Shown one piece after another: positions 51,006 through 62,153 of a stretch of 64,000 bases of DNA. The translations under genes were made by a program, and so were the position numbers. How positions within the stretch are numbered: the stretch's first letter is position 1; each line of letters begins with the position of its first letter. The notes below the pieces were generated by a model that made no database searches, had not been told where the DNA came from, and saw only the letters and a program-made list of their open reading frames with translations. The stretch covers positions 66,714,043 through 66,778,042 of the forward strand of contig OX578281.1 in NCBI GenBank assembly GCA_951217055.1, given 5' to 3'. Source of the stretch: Gerris lacustris (lineage: Eukaryota > Arthropoda > Insecta > Hemiptera > Gerridae).

Positions 51006-51359
51006 TTCAAGCCATTTTCAAGCCTAGAAATAAAATTTTATTTAGAAGAATGTCATAATTCATTGCTTTAAGAAGTTTGCTTGACTAGTATTCAGATATA
51101 ATACATGACATTTTTATGAAATAAATAACTCTTTTATTGTGAGACTCATTGGGAGTAAACTCTTAAGTATGTAGTTAAAATCAAAAGAATGATACAAATT
51201 ATTCATAACATCAAACCTTTGTACTCTTCTTCCCTCTTTTTTTACATCTTTAGTTGGCAGTAAATAAAATATATTGACATTTTCAATTTGAAGTTCCTGA
51301 ATTTCTTCTGGGATGCAGTAAAGAAACTTAAAAATCACAAGGAAGTACTTGCGTCCAAG

Positions 51360-52230
51360 TACTTTTTAGGGTTTTGTAGATGAGTAAGCATACCCGTTAT
51401 GTAATTATGATTTTTTTGTCTTCGATCTCAAGGGTCCCGGGTTCGATCCCCCGGGGGGTCACAATGTTTTTTATCAGTAATAAAGACAAGATAAATTACA
51501 TTTTTCAGGAAATTTGCATCGCCCCACCATAAGGTATAACCATGAATTATTTTGAAATTTTAGGACCAGCCGTTATATAGTGGTTGGGTGGGGGATGTTT
51601 TTTGGGTATATTTTGATTTATTTAACCAACAAGAAATGTAAAATTTAAAAAAGCATATATATATTTGTGTCCTACTCTTCAGCAGCTTTCATTTGATACC
51701 CAACTCAAAATTTTCAAAAAATAAAATTTTGGGCGCACTTCACTTTTTCGCACCCAAAATTGGCAATTTTTGAAAATTTAAGATGAACTCCCGGAATTTT
51801 CATCGCGCCACAATAAGGTATTAGCATGAATTATTTCGACATTTTAGCACCAGCCGATCTTTAGTGGTTGGGGGGGGGGGATTTTTTTTTTGGTATATCT
51901 TGATTTTTTTTTAACTAATAAGGAATGCAAAATTTTAAAAAGCATATATATATTTGTGTCCTACTCTTCAGCAGCTTTCATTTGATACCCCACTCAAAAA
52001 TTAAATTTTTTTGAGTTTATCACATTTTTTCGAATTGCGCATGCGCATATCAAATTTTGAACTTCTATATAATTTTCCTGTGGTTGGGTCAAAAAGTTGC
52101 ACCAGTGTTTCAAATTTCAGCACTTTCGCTTAAACGGTTCGGGCCCTATGAACCAAAGAGCGACGGACAGACGGACACATCACCCTCGGCATAAGGGTTT
52201 TGAGAAGTATCTACAAAACCCTAAAAACTG
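51360..52230. mobile_element. Element with TTTTTAGGGTTTTGTAGAT ends and internal duplication
   Basis: Outer inverted repeats AGGGTTTTGTAGAT (51368-51381) and ATCTACAAAACCCT (52209-52222). A unit of about 300 bp occurs twice in tandem (about 51505-51810 and 51811-52020; CTACTCTTCAGCAGCTTTCA in each). ACGGACAGACGGACAC lies near the right end, as in several insect repeats. A tRNA T-arm-like CCCGGGTTCGATCCCCCGG lies at about 51435-51455. Confidence 0.65.
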
Positions 52231-52727
52231 ACCGTAACACCGCAGTGAAGAATATACATAAAAAGCACAAGGTTGTAGGACCATGGACACTTACCCTGTT
52301 TCCTTCATGTGACTTTCTCTACCCTGTTCATTATTACTTTTATTATATTTTACTTTAAATATAGGTTTAAAAAATTATGATAACAACCAATAAACAATTT
52401 TAAGAAACTGTGAAAGTTTAATGATATATTGAATATCTATTTTAGGATTGCAATATCAGCCCATGTTTAACTCATTGTTCCATTTTTCATTTACATTTCC
52501 TTCAACGTGCGGTGGGTTTATAATCTAGTGAAGCAGGCCCGGGTCCTTGGGCCTTCCCCCGGAAAATTTTAGAAAAATAGGATACAAATTATCAATATTA
52601 ATGCTATTTTAATGCAATACTACATCTAGTACTAATACTACTTCATCATACAGTAGTAATACTACTACTTCTTAGTAAGCAATGATACTTAAATAATTGT
52701 TTACAAGTTAATAAATTAAAAAATAGA

Positions 52728-53300
52728 CTGCCAATTAGTGTGGCACAAAGCTTCCTCGCATCCTATAATGTACTATAACAATTATTGTTATATTACTTTA
52801 TTGTTATTTTGTAAAAACTATTAATGGTTTTAGCGATCTTTAACTCTTCATAGCGGTGTCGCTGTTGGTATTACTGAAAAATTGTATTTGAAAAAAATGT
52901 TTGTCTCATTGAATAAATGAAGTTAGATTTTTTCACCGAACTAAAATTCCAATTTTAAATTTAAAGTTCACGTTTACGCGAGCGTTACTCGTGAACGCTT
53001 GGACGGACAACGTTGTCCAACGAACTCGTCCTGGGCATTGGTAAAATGAACATGTCTACCAAATTTCATCAAAATCGGTCGACATTTACTCAAGTTATCG
53101 TCGCACGTTTCATAATTCGCGGACACACAGACCGACAGACAGACAGACAGACAGACAGACACGAGACCAAAAATGTTCCCTGATGTCTGAAACGGATTTC
53201 TGTCTTGGAATTTTTGAAATCGGAGGCATAAAAGTTTTTCGTTCTCAAAAGTGAACACAATGCTTCCGTTACCTTCGGTAAGCTCGGAAGCAATATGCAA
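52728..53300 (-). repeat. Dispersed repeat R4 fragments
   Basis: 52728-52790 and 53050-53300 match parts of R4 in reverse, including a (GACA)n tract at 53129-53160 and TTACCTTCGGTAAGCTCGG. Frames of 148 and 92 codons crossing this are repeat DNA. Confidence 0.65.
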
Positions 53301-54808
53301 GTATATACACCAAAGCAAATAAAAAAGTGCAGTGTAAGTATCAATGCAGTGAGATGACTGACTGACACTGGTAATGAAAAGAGGGTTGCGAAAATGCAAG
53401 CCCGATATTTCCACTGCCAAAAAGTAAATAGGGGCTGGTTAATAAAGTTATAAGTAATAAAAATCTATGGTTGGACTGTAATTTTAAAAAAAGTAGAATA
53501 AGGATTAGACAAAAAAGAAATAACAGGTTTTCACAAGAATCATATATAATAAAAAATAAATGATAATTAAAGTTGGTACAATAATAATATGAATTTAGTG
53601 TTATAGAAGGAGTAAAAAAGGGAAAGTGGGAACTTGGTGGAAGGTACTTGTAGTAGAAATAGTACGTTGATGAAGAATGTTGGATGCTGTGGGCGAAATC
53701 TCTGGTGAAATGTCCGGGAGGCAGCAATCACCAGGATGACCAGATTGACAGAAGTTCAGGCAGGAGGCAAGTCCAAGTCTTCAAATCAAAGCAAACTTGC
53801 TAGTCCGGTAGACCGACTCAAGATTGAATTTGTAAGATTTTTCAGTTGGGTTCAGATTGAACGTTTAAGAAATACTGCAGCAAGAAAAGGAAGTGGAGGA
53901 AGGAGTAGGGAGCAAAGGAAGATGGATGAGTCCAGGTGTCAACATAATTAAATTAAAGCAGTAGAAGTATAAGGCTACCTGGGACTCAATGAAACAATAA
54001 TTAGATTTGCTAAGAAAATATGCCATAACAAACTTGATAAAATTCTCTAAAAACTAATTAATATTATAATGAATTTAAAAATAATTAAGAATTAGAACTT
54101 AAGGTAAAATTTACAAAAAATGCCTAACCAGACACAGAACCTGTGATAAAAGGGTACACTATCAAAAACACCTTTTTTGTCACTAGAAGGCGCTGGAGAG
54201 GTTGGATAAAAAAAATCTATCTGTGTCGCTTCAAGCCCTAAAAGATAGACTAGTTAGAGGTGGAAATATCGTCTGTACAAAAAATGTTGTGAAATCAGAT
54301 AGTGTACAAATTTCATATGAACACAAAAAGGAGAATTGAATAAGTGCAGATAAACCTCGACTATAGTTTGCTAATTATAAGTTGTGACTTTTGACAGGGT
54401 GGGAAAATCCGAAAAATTAGGGAGGGGAGCCAATGAGAGGTCAGGATTTTGAATTCTAGAATGTCAGGCCAATTAGGCAAACAAAAATATCACTCATTTT
54501 TGATGAGGGGAGGATTGGAAATGATATGGTTGGGGTGCTCATATTAAGACCAAGTACAAATTAAGAGATAACTTAATTCAAATGCTATTTAATTATTACT
54601 GATATTTTTATAGAGTCCACAGGCCACCATAAGAAAGTCGCTGATTGATAAAGTTTTCTTACCTTATGGAATCGCTTATTTATGCCTTGTCCACCGATGA
54701 ATTGGGTATATGGCAACTAGGCGCTGGGCCATTTCTTTTTTGTTGACATGCCAAACTTGCCCTTCTGCGGGAACATTGAAAAGAGATAGATAAAGTTTTG
54801 ATTTTCAC
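53301..54808. other. Unrecognised intergenic DNA
   Basis: A 71-codon frame at 53736-53951 (+) and a 128-codon frame at 53341-53727 (-) show no family features and no splice context. TGTGAAATCAGATAGTGTAC at about 54289 recurs at about 33088. Confidence 0.4.
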
Positions 54809-54991
54809 AGGATCGTTTAATTAAATTATTTCAAAAACAGTGGTAAAGGTGGCCACCAATACGAGTGGGCCGTTTTCTTTTCAACGTCCCCGCAGAGCGA
54901 TATGTTTGGGGCGGTGGCCACCCCAAACGGCCCACTCTTATCGGTGGCCACCTTTACCACTGTTTTTGAAATAATTTAATTAAACGATCCT
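54809..54991. repeat. Foldback repeat
   Basis: Arms of about 66 bp (GGATCGTTTAATTAAATTAT..AAGGTGGCCACC and complement) around a GC-rich loop. Confidence 0.85.
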
Positions 54992-57031
54992 TTGTGGACT
55001 AATATGAACACCCCGAATTCAGCAATTCAACTTTTTTTCTATGCAGAGAGTAGAATGAGAAGCCAGTTCAATACTTCCAAATTCCATTTGGAACGAAAAA
55101 AAAAACAAAAATCTCCTTCACTAATTTATATATTAAATTGAAACAAATAAGAATTATCTAAAGGAAAAGAAAGAAAATAACAATTACCATGAAATAATAT
55201 ATTTAAATAAAAAAAAAAAAAATACATAAAAGTTAATAAATACAAATATTTTGTTTTATCAAAATTCTTACTTGTCTATTTCAGTTTTAAAAAAAGATAA
55301 AATGATCTTGTGAAGACAAGAACGAGACAATAAAGGCTACTACAATAACTATTTAAAATTTATTTTTTAATAATATTTTACTGAAACAATAAAACTAAAT
55401 TTGAATAAAATTCAAAGAGTAAACATATGAAACATAACTGATGATAAATTTATATTTGGAGTTTTTAAGACAAAAGTACTAATTCTTGCAACTATTTTGA
55501 CAATGAAATGGGCACGTTATTTTATTTTCTTTATGCCTTGGGCACAATAGCCGGATAACATGGCCTGGTAAATTATCAGACAGTTATCTAAGGACTGACT
55601 GATATATGTAATAATAAAAAACATTCCTGCTGTTTCACTTATTTAGCTTAGATTTAAAACTTATCAGTATAAAATGAATCATAAAAAAAAAAAAATCAGA
55701 GCAAACTTTAGAAATAGTATTTAGATATATTACATGTATTGTTTACTCTTTAAGTTTTATTAAAGGTTAATAAGCTCCATAAAATCAATGTTGACTTAAT
55801 AAACTTTAATTATGTTTAAAACATAAAAAAATTGTTCGTTCAACATTTTAAATTTAGAACAGTTAAAACCAATTTAATCGGTTTCAACTATATTTAATGT
55901 CTTTAAAGTTCATTCAATTCTGTAAGTATTTATAATAGATTTTCTCTTAGAAGAAAAAATTTGAAGTGATTTTATTTAAAATTATAAAAAATATCAAAAT
56001 AAATAAAACTGTGGAGGAACCAAGCAAACTTCCTTTTGAACATTATGTATGACACAAATTAAAATACATTAATTTATAATTAAATAAACTTTACAAGTAA
56101 GTAACCTTAAAATAATAAAAAAATATCTAACACATTATTAGCCAAATGAAAATTATGCCTTACCTAGAGTTTATATATTTGATATACTTATTTATATATA
56201 TAAAAAAATAATAATAATAATTATAGTGTTCTTATGTCTCTTAAATAAGAATTTGGTTATAAATATAATTTGGAAAATATTTCTATTGAATAGCATTATT
56301 TAAATTGCCTTACATTTTTTATAAATTTAAATAATACTCTTATAAAGTAAAATAATAAAGTATGTATTTAAAATATTGTAAGTCAATTATTAAAAAACCA
56401 TTAAAATAATTAAGTAAAATTACCAAAACCATCCACACATGATTTTCCTGAGGTAAAATGTACATAATAGAGTTTAAATAAACAACTTCATAGAAATGCT
56501 TGAAAAAAAAAAAAAAAAAAAAATTGAGCTTATAAAATAACAAATAATTTTGTCTGTCAATTAAAACTTATTATGATTGATTAAAGTATTATTTTAGCTT
56601 AGATTTAAAACTTATCAGTATAAAATGAATCATAAAAAAAAATCAGAGCAAACTTTAGAAATGATACCAACAACCTAGTTGTAACCCTTCATAGTTGTAC
56701 ATTAAGAAGTGGGAGAAATACATATTTGAACGTAGATTACAAAATAAAAATCATTTACAAATAAGGCGTCTCAAAACAATGTCTACATTTTTAATTGCAT
56801 GATGCATAATAATAATTATAATAATTATATAGTTTGTTTTTCAATATTTCAAACAAATATGCTTGAATGTGAACACTATCAAGGAATAATTGTGTTAAAA
56901 TATTACATATCATTAAATATTTCTAGATATTTAAATGATTGACAAAAATATTTCACCCTTGAAGTGTATACACATATTTTTGAGACGATGTAAATACAAA
57001 TAAAGCATAACTGATTGGTAGTTAAGTAAAA
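54992..57031. other. AT-rich 3' flank of SMARCE1
   Basis: An 80-bp direct repeat occurs at about 55644-55722 and 56595-56664 (GCTTAGATTTAAAACTTATC..CAGAGCAAACTTTAGAAAT). Part of this region is probably the SMARCE1 3' UTR, read leftwards. No coding sequence is seen. Confidence 0.5.
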
Positions 57032-57559
57032 TTACTCGGGAGGTTTTGGAGGGTTCTGTTGGGGGGGTCTTTGTTTGTCATCAGGAGGTGCGTCCTGACT
57101 ATTAGTCGGCTCATGAGGTTGTTGATCGGGTTCATAATGGTGCCTAGGGTACGGTTGGGGTTGATAGCCCTGAGGATAGTACCCGTGATATTGTGGGTAT
57201 CCACCTGGGTACGGGTACCTAGGATAGGACCCCGGAGGGTAGTACCCCTGCTGAGGAGGGAACTGAGTCTGAGGAGGGAACTGTGTTTGAGGAGGTTCTG
57301 TTTGAGGAGGAGATTCTCGAGGAGTTGTCTCTGAATTTGTTTCCATTGGTTCTCTGGAGTTAGTATCCTCGGAAGTGACTGTATCTGAAGCATTGGAAGC
57401 GGAGTCAGGTGTTTCTTGTCCTGAAGGAGTAGCAGGTTCTTCCTTCTTCGGTGGAGGTTCTTCTGCAGGTACTCTCTCTACTGTGTTAGTAGTAGTAGCC
57501 GGAGGAGTAGTACTGCTACTAGCTGCAGCGGCAGCAGCAGCCGCTCCTCTCTGCTTCTC
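57032..57559 (-). CDS. SMARCE1 coding exon 2 (low-complexity tail)
   Basis: The acceptor TTTTTTTTTAG ends at 57560. The exon begins [12 protein letters not shown] and continues with Ser/Thr/Glu-rich sequence, two QTQFPPQ repeats and [20 protein letters not shown] repeats, ending NPPKPPE and TAA (57034-57032). Confidence 0.9.
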   Translation of the reverse strand, partial: EKQRGAAAAAAAASSSTTPPATTTNTVERVPAEEPPPKKEEPATPSGQETPDSASNASDTVTSEDTNSREPMETNSETTPRESPPQTEPPQTQFPPQTQFPPQQGYYPPGSYPRYPYPGGYPQYHGYYPQGYQPQPYPRHHYEPDQQPHEPTNSQDAPPDDKQRPPQQNPPKPPE

Positions 57560-59337
57560 CTAAAAAAAAAAACCAAAAAAAATCTTAAAATTCAAGAAGT
57601 TTGTACTAACAACCTTAGTTTGTAATAAGCAAAACAAATGTTGAGACACTAAATTGAAGACATAAGACACAAAAATAGATTGAAACATAAATTACTTTTA
57701 TCAAGATAGTAAATTCTTTAATCGGAGGTTAGAGCGCTCGCCTTGCGATAAGGCAAGTTAAGCAGCATCGAGCCGGGTCAGAAGGTGACTGCAGCTCTGA
57801 GATCAATTCTCAGACCAGGCCCCCGCTCAATGTCCACCCAGAATTGTTTAAACAAATGGGAAGCTCCTTGAAAGAGTGGCGCCACCAGGTTTCGGCCTGG
57901 AAACCATGATGATGACACTCTTGGTTGTAATACAACTAGGAGGGGAGGTATGGTTAACGACCATACCTTCACACGAGTGTGTGTGAAGATTTCATACCCT
58001 AACCTGGGTTTGTTCTATGGGCCCTCCTAAGTGGCCTGCGCCTTTGGGTGTAAAAGCCCCCCAGAAAAAAAAAAAAATCTTTAATCAAAGGTAAATCAGC
58101 CTTTAAATGGCAATAGTCCATGTCGTGTGAGTAGTCATTGGTTTTTTTAGTATGCATTTTATTTTAATGAATGTTTATAACCTGAACGGAACGTGGTGCA
58201 GCGTGCACAAGGAAGGAAGGGAACGCGGCTAACATGAATATATTGCTATCTATACAGCCTGAAACACAAGAACTATGAACCCAGCTATGTTGTTTGCTCA
58301 TATGTGTCGTAACAATTAAGTACACATTACACATATTTATTAAGAGACAACTAATAGAAGAATATGATGTACAAAAGCGTTTCCCCAACTCACAATTAGA
58401 AAGATAGTAATTTGATTGATACCTTTTTAATAATTTCCATTTGTCTATCGACCATCTTCTGGAAAGTCTCTTCATCGACAGCTCTCTGACAGTGTTTCTT
58501 CAGTTCCTCCTGGAAAGACTGACTCGACTCCTGAAACTTTCTTTTTTTAGCCTCGAACTTCTCTTCAGTTTGCTGAAGTTCTGCCTCAAGTTTCTTCTGG
58601 TGCACAGTTAGGCTTTGCACCTGTCTATTGAGTACCTGCATACGAGCTGTAGTGATAACACTCCTCACATCGGGAACTATAGAGTCGGAGAAGATCTCGT
58701 TGATAAGCCTGTGATTTCTGGTGTATCTAGAGTAAGCCACATGCTTTACGCTGTACTGATCATCAGGATCGTCCTCGTCTTCGGCAGGTTGTATGTCAAT
58801 CCTCCGGTCTTGTTTCGCAGATCCACTGCTACGTTCTTCCCTGTCTTCGGCTCCGGCTTGAGCTTGTTTACCTCTGTTCTTGGCCGCTACGAATGCCAAG
58901 TACGCCGGTGAATTGTGATAAGCCTTTAAATTCTTCTCGTACTCTAACTTCTCGGCTTCGTAATCTTCTATGTATTCGGTTTTTTCGTCGTCGGGCAGGT
59001 CCCTCCACATCTGCCCTATGATCTTGCCTATCTCCCATAGCTTGAGCTCGGGGTTCTGTGCTTTTACCGTGTCCCATACCTTCCTAGAATACCTCATATA
59101 GGGCATAAGAGGTTTCTCCGGAGGTTTGGGGGGTTTGGGTGCCCTGGCATCGCTTGCTTTGCTGGATTTCTGCGGGTGGAAGCCAGGGTGACCGTGTGGG
59201 GTCGACACGAAGGGGCTTTGTCCTGACGACTCTTTAGAACCCGGGCCCGAGGAGCCGCCCGTAGCTCTTAGTCGCTCTTTTAAGATGTTAAACGCAGCTG
59301 GGGAACCTGCCGACATTAGCTGGTTCGGTCCAGTCAT
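57032..59337 (-). CDS. SMARCE1: SMARCE1/BAP111 (dalao), SWI/SNF HMG-box subunit
   Basis: HMG-box subunit of Brahma (SWI/SNF) chromatin remodelling complexes, acting in the nucleus. Two coding exons, 59337-58423 and 57559-57032, join in phase 0 across a GT-AG intron and give 480 residues. There is a Gly/Ser-rich N-terminus, a [19 protein letters not shown] entry into the HMG box (about residues 73-142, with [20 protein letters not shown]), and the conserved [12 protein letters not shown] stretch just after it. A SMARCE1-specific region around [20 protein letters not shown] and a coiled coil (about 232-305) follow. The tail has poly-Ala, then Pro/Gln/Tyr-rich low complexity. Human SMARCE1 is 411 aa; the extra length is in the tail. 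The start ATG at 59337 lies just inside an exon whose acceptor is at 59392-59393. Confidence 0.95.
57721..58078 (+). mobile_element. SINE with a 5S rRNA-like head and poly(A) tail
   Basis: The head contains CTCGCCTTGCGATAAGGC followed by AAGTTAAGCAGCATCGAGCC and GGGTCAG. The second block closely matches the internal promoter of 5S rRNA (AAGTTAAGCAGCGTCGGGC type). A body of about 300 bp follows and ends in a 13-base A run at about 58066. It lies in the SMARCE1 intron, antisense to the gene. A tRNA-like A box (GGTTAGAGCGCTCGCC) could alternatively explain the first 30 bases. Confidence 0.55.
58423..59337 (-). CDS. SMARCE1 coding exon 1 (HMG box, coiled coil)
   Basis: 305 codons ending ...MEIIKK at donor AAG|GTATCA (GT on the minus strand at 58422-58421). 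A short read-through into the intron hits a stop after eight codons, so splicing here is required. Confidence 0.95.
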
Positions 59338-59390
59338 ACCGGGTTACCACGAACCGCCAGTACCTTTTACAGTACTCTGATTTAGATCGC

Positions 59391-59393
59391 ACT
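59391..59393 (-). other. Putative splice acceptor before SMARCE1 start codon
   Basis: On the minus strand TTTCATTTCTTTAG precedes TGCGATCTAAATCAG, 54 bp upstream of the ATG. A noncoding first exon further right is therefore likely. Confidence 0.5.
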
Positions 59394-59567
59394 AAAGAAA
59401 TGAAACAATAAAACCGATATTATAAAATTAAAAAAGAGAAATAACACAAGTTTCGTCAAGTCGAACCATACACTCGTTAAATAACCTCATAAGCAACCGA
59501 TTAATTATACAAATTATGAAAGCGTTCGTAAAGAGAGCAAACGCAAACAAACAGAAGCCATGTTTAT

Positions 59568-59605
59568 CAGTGTTACCAAACACCGAATAATGTAACAGCT
59601 GAGAC
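59568..59605 (-). promoter_or_regulatory. Candidate SMARCE1 core promoter: CAGCTGTTA plus TGGTAACACTG
   Basis: On the minus strand CAGCTGTTA is followed 14 bp later by TGGTAACACTGAT (one mismatch to Ohler motif 1, YGGTCACACTR). This is the kind of TATA-less promoter expected for a housekeeping chromatin gene, about 230 bp upstream of the ATG. A short upstream ATG frame (AAACATGGCTTC) begins just downstream. Confidence 0.5.
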
Positions 59606-59639
59606 TAAACGAAGATCTGACTTTTGAAGAGGGGGTGCT

Positions 59640-60906
59640 TCCTTGCCTCAAACCTGTGTGTTTAGTGAAAAACTAAATCGTGCGGATCAAAAGTTCATTC
59701 GATGTAAAATGTTTCCACGAAACGTTTTATTCTCCTTAAAGAGGTAAATATGAGCTTATTTTAATTATTATTGGTAAAAAATATTTTAATTTCTATTATC
59801 TTAGAGCTAAAATATAGAATTAATAATAAAGGTTAACTAGGCTAATTAAAATGTGAAATATAAATAATATTATGTTGTATTAAAATCTAGTTATTACGAT
59901 ATCAAATTATTAGTAAGGTTTTCTGTCTGAAGTCTGACAATAATTGAAAACTATTCTGGAAATTTAGTGGGAAATAAAAAACAATTTTATTAGCTATTAT
60001 TATACCAATCACACTCGCCATTTTAATGGCTACATTCAGTTCAGATTACATTTGATTCTGTAAGTATTGAAGAGTAATTAGGACTTTAATAGTTTACATG
60101 AGACAAAATTTGCGAGGGAGAGGGAATGAAATCTTTTATTGGTGAATTTTGAAGTGGATATTTTGATTTCGAGAATTCGAGAATGTATTGTAAACGAACC
60201 ATTATACCTATTTAGAAAATGTTTTTCTCCACAGTTTGGGGAATATTCAAAGATACTTTTAGAAGAGAATATTTTGCAAGCAAGCTGACATCTTGGCAAC
60301 AGAATAATATACGACTAGGTTTATAACTTTTCTTTAAAATTGAGTATTCATAATGTTGAATAATGAATAGTGAATAGTTGTATTTTTGTTAAATGAAATA
60401 TTCTGTATTGCGTCGAATATAAGACGCCATCGAATTTAAGACGCACCCCAATTTTTGAGGATCTGTTTGGTGAAAAGTTAAAACACCCAAATATAATTTT
60501 ATAAATTTTCTTGAAACAAAATAAAATGGATAAAAAACTTGTATTTCAAAATGGACAATATTATAAAGGATGTTACCAGATATTTACTTTTTTTTATTTA
60601 TTATTATATTTCATTATTTATATTTAAACTAAAAAAAACTGTTAAACTAAATAGGTATTTTCACTACTATTTTACAAAAATTGTATACATATATGTTTTT
60701 GAATTTAAATGTTATAGCCTAAAGAAGCTTTGAGTAAAGGCGAAAAACAGCTGTTTTTTTAAAAAGGAAAAGAAGAAGGAATAAAATTATTTATTTTTTT
60801 CACGCTAACAACGACCAAATGAATATATAGGTCAATATAGTTTTCTATACAGGAAAAAACCCTAATATAATTTTAATTTTAATATAATTACAAGTTTGAT
60901 TTTCAT
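59640..60906. other. AT-rich DNA between SMARCE1 and the BEL element
   Basis: A GCGTCGAATATAAGACGC palindrome-like stretch at about 60411-60460, paired with a second AAGACGC, looks like a repeat fragment. No gene is seen. Confidence 0.45.
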
Positions 60907-60988
60907 TTGCGCCTTTGAATTCAGTATTCTGCAATCAAGCCGCGGCAGTGCCGTTGTGGAGATAAGAATAAAAATTATCTTCTATCTA
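60907..60988. repeat. Dispersed repeat R1, fragment cut by the BEL LTR
   Basis: GCCTTTGAATTCAGTATT to TTATCTTCTATCTA matches positions about 211-290 of copy 1 with few differences. The match stops exactly where TGTTGAGG starts. Confidence 0.8.
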
Positions 60989-62153
60989 TGTTGAGGTTTG
61001 CTATGTTGTTGTAACTCGTAGCCCCCTCTGTTTCTCTAGGTTAGGCCACTGGAGCGCCACCGTCTACCCCTAAGCTCGCCTTTTACCCTCAGTCCACTTC
61101 CAACCTCCAAATAGTTAGTTGTCCGCCTCCTACTCTATGTTAAACCATATAAATGTTTCTACCACCACTTAAATCTTGTGTTGTTTTTTACCCAGTCGCA
61201 CCAGCGCGCGACATTTTTGGTCCTTGTGCCGGACTCTAGTTTATGAAAATCATTCACCAAAGTGTTTAGAAAAATAACCTGGATCTCGGATTTACCTCGT
61301 TCTTCTACCTACCTCTACATTACCTCTCTTCTCTGCCGAATCTACAAGTTTAATTTCCTCTATCATCTCTACAAGTTGATCGTCGTCTACCTACGTACAA
61401 GTAATAGCGAAGTAAACCGAGGTAAACCTATTCCTTTTATATGTCCTTTATATCCTCCTTTCTTTTCCCTCGTTATCGAAGTTATTTATCATTAAAGTTT
61501 ATTTTATATAATTCATGTTATATTATAATCCAGCCAGAATTGAATTTAGTTCTTTTATTATTCTCAGGTTAGTAGTTTTAAGTTGGTTCGAAAATCCTCC
61601 TACAAAATTATAAAATTATTGTATAGTGTGGTGTGTTATTCCAATCCTGAGTTAGTGTGTATGTGTAGATAAGTTACGTTGCGAGTTTGTAATCAGTCTC
61701 TTCCATTAGTGTGTTAGTGTTAGCTCTATTTGTGTGCTAGGCTTAGTTACTTGTACCTCAGCGCGCTCTTCAAGGTCACCTACTCAGCTGTTCCCTTCTG
61801 TGAGTGAACTACCGCTATCGCACTACTCTTATCTCTACCTAATATTCTTTCGCTAACTTGTCTCCGTTCTTTGATAATTTTTTCTCTTTAGTTTTAGAAA
61901 CTTCTCTTTTTTACTTCGTGTTTGTTATAAATACCCAACCCCTTTATTTTAAACTACATATTGTGATTTTATTTTTATGACATTTTATTAGTTAAATTCT
62001 TCTTAACGTTGAAGTTTCCTAATTCCTTTTATGTTAAAATATTTTGTTATTTTAAGTTTGATTTTTATTATACAATCCAAGTTTATTTTTATTTAACTTC
62101 TCGTTTAAGTTTATTTAAAATATTTACTTAACTGTGTCTAGATTTATTTCAGT
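60989..62153 (+). repeat. BEL/Pao 5' LTR and leader
   Basis: It starts TGTTGAGG at the point where R1 homology ends. The partner LTR is outside the window, so the right LTR boundary is unknown. A TATAAATA box at about 61927 and a TGGTTCGAAAATCC primer-site candidate at about 61593 give conflicting hints of where the LTR ends. An acceptor-like TTTATTTCAG directly precedes the coding start. Confidence 0.6.

Noticed and set aside
51431..51460. A tRNA gene at the GGGTTCGATCC box
   Set aside because: Only a T arm is present. No D arm or anticodon arm can be drawn upstream.
53341..53951. A 128-codon minus frame and a 71-codon plus frame
   Set aside because: Low-complexity composition, no recognisable domain, no promoter or splice context, and overlap with repeat sequence.
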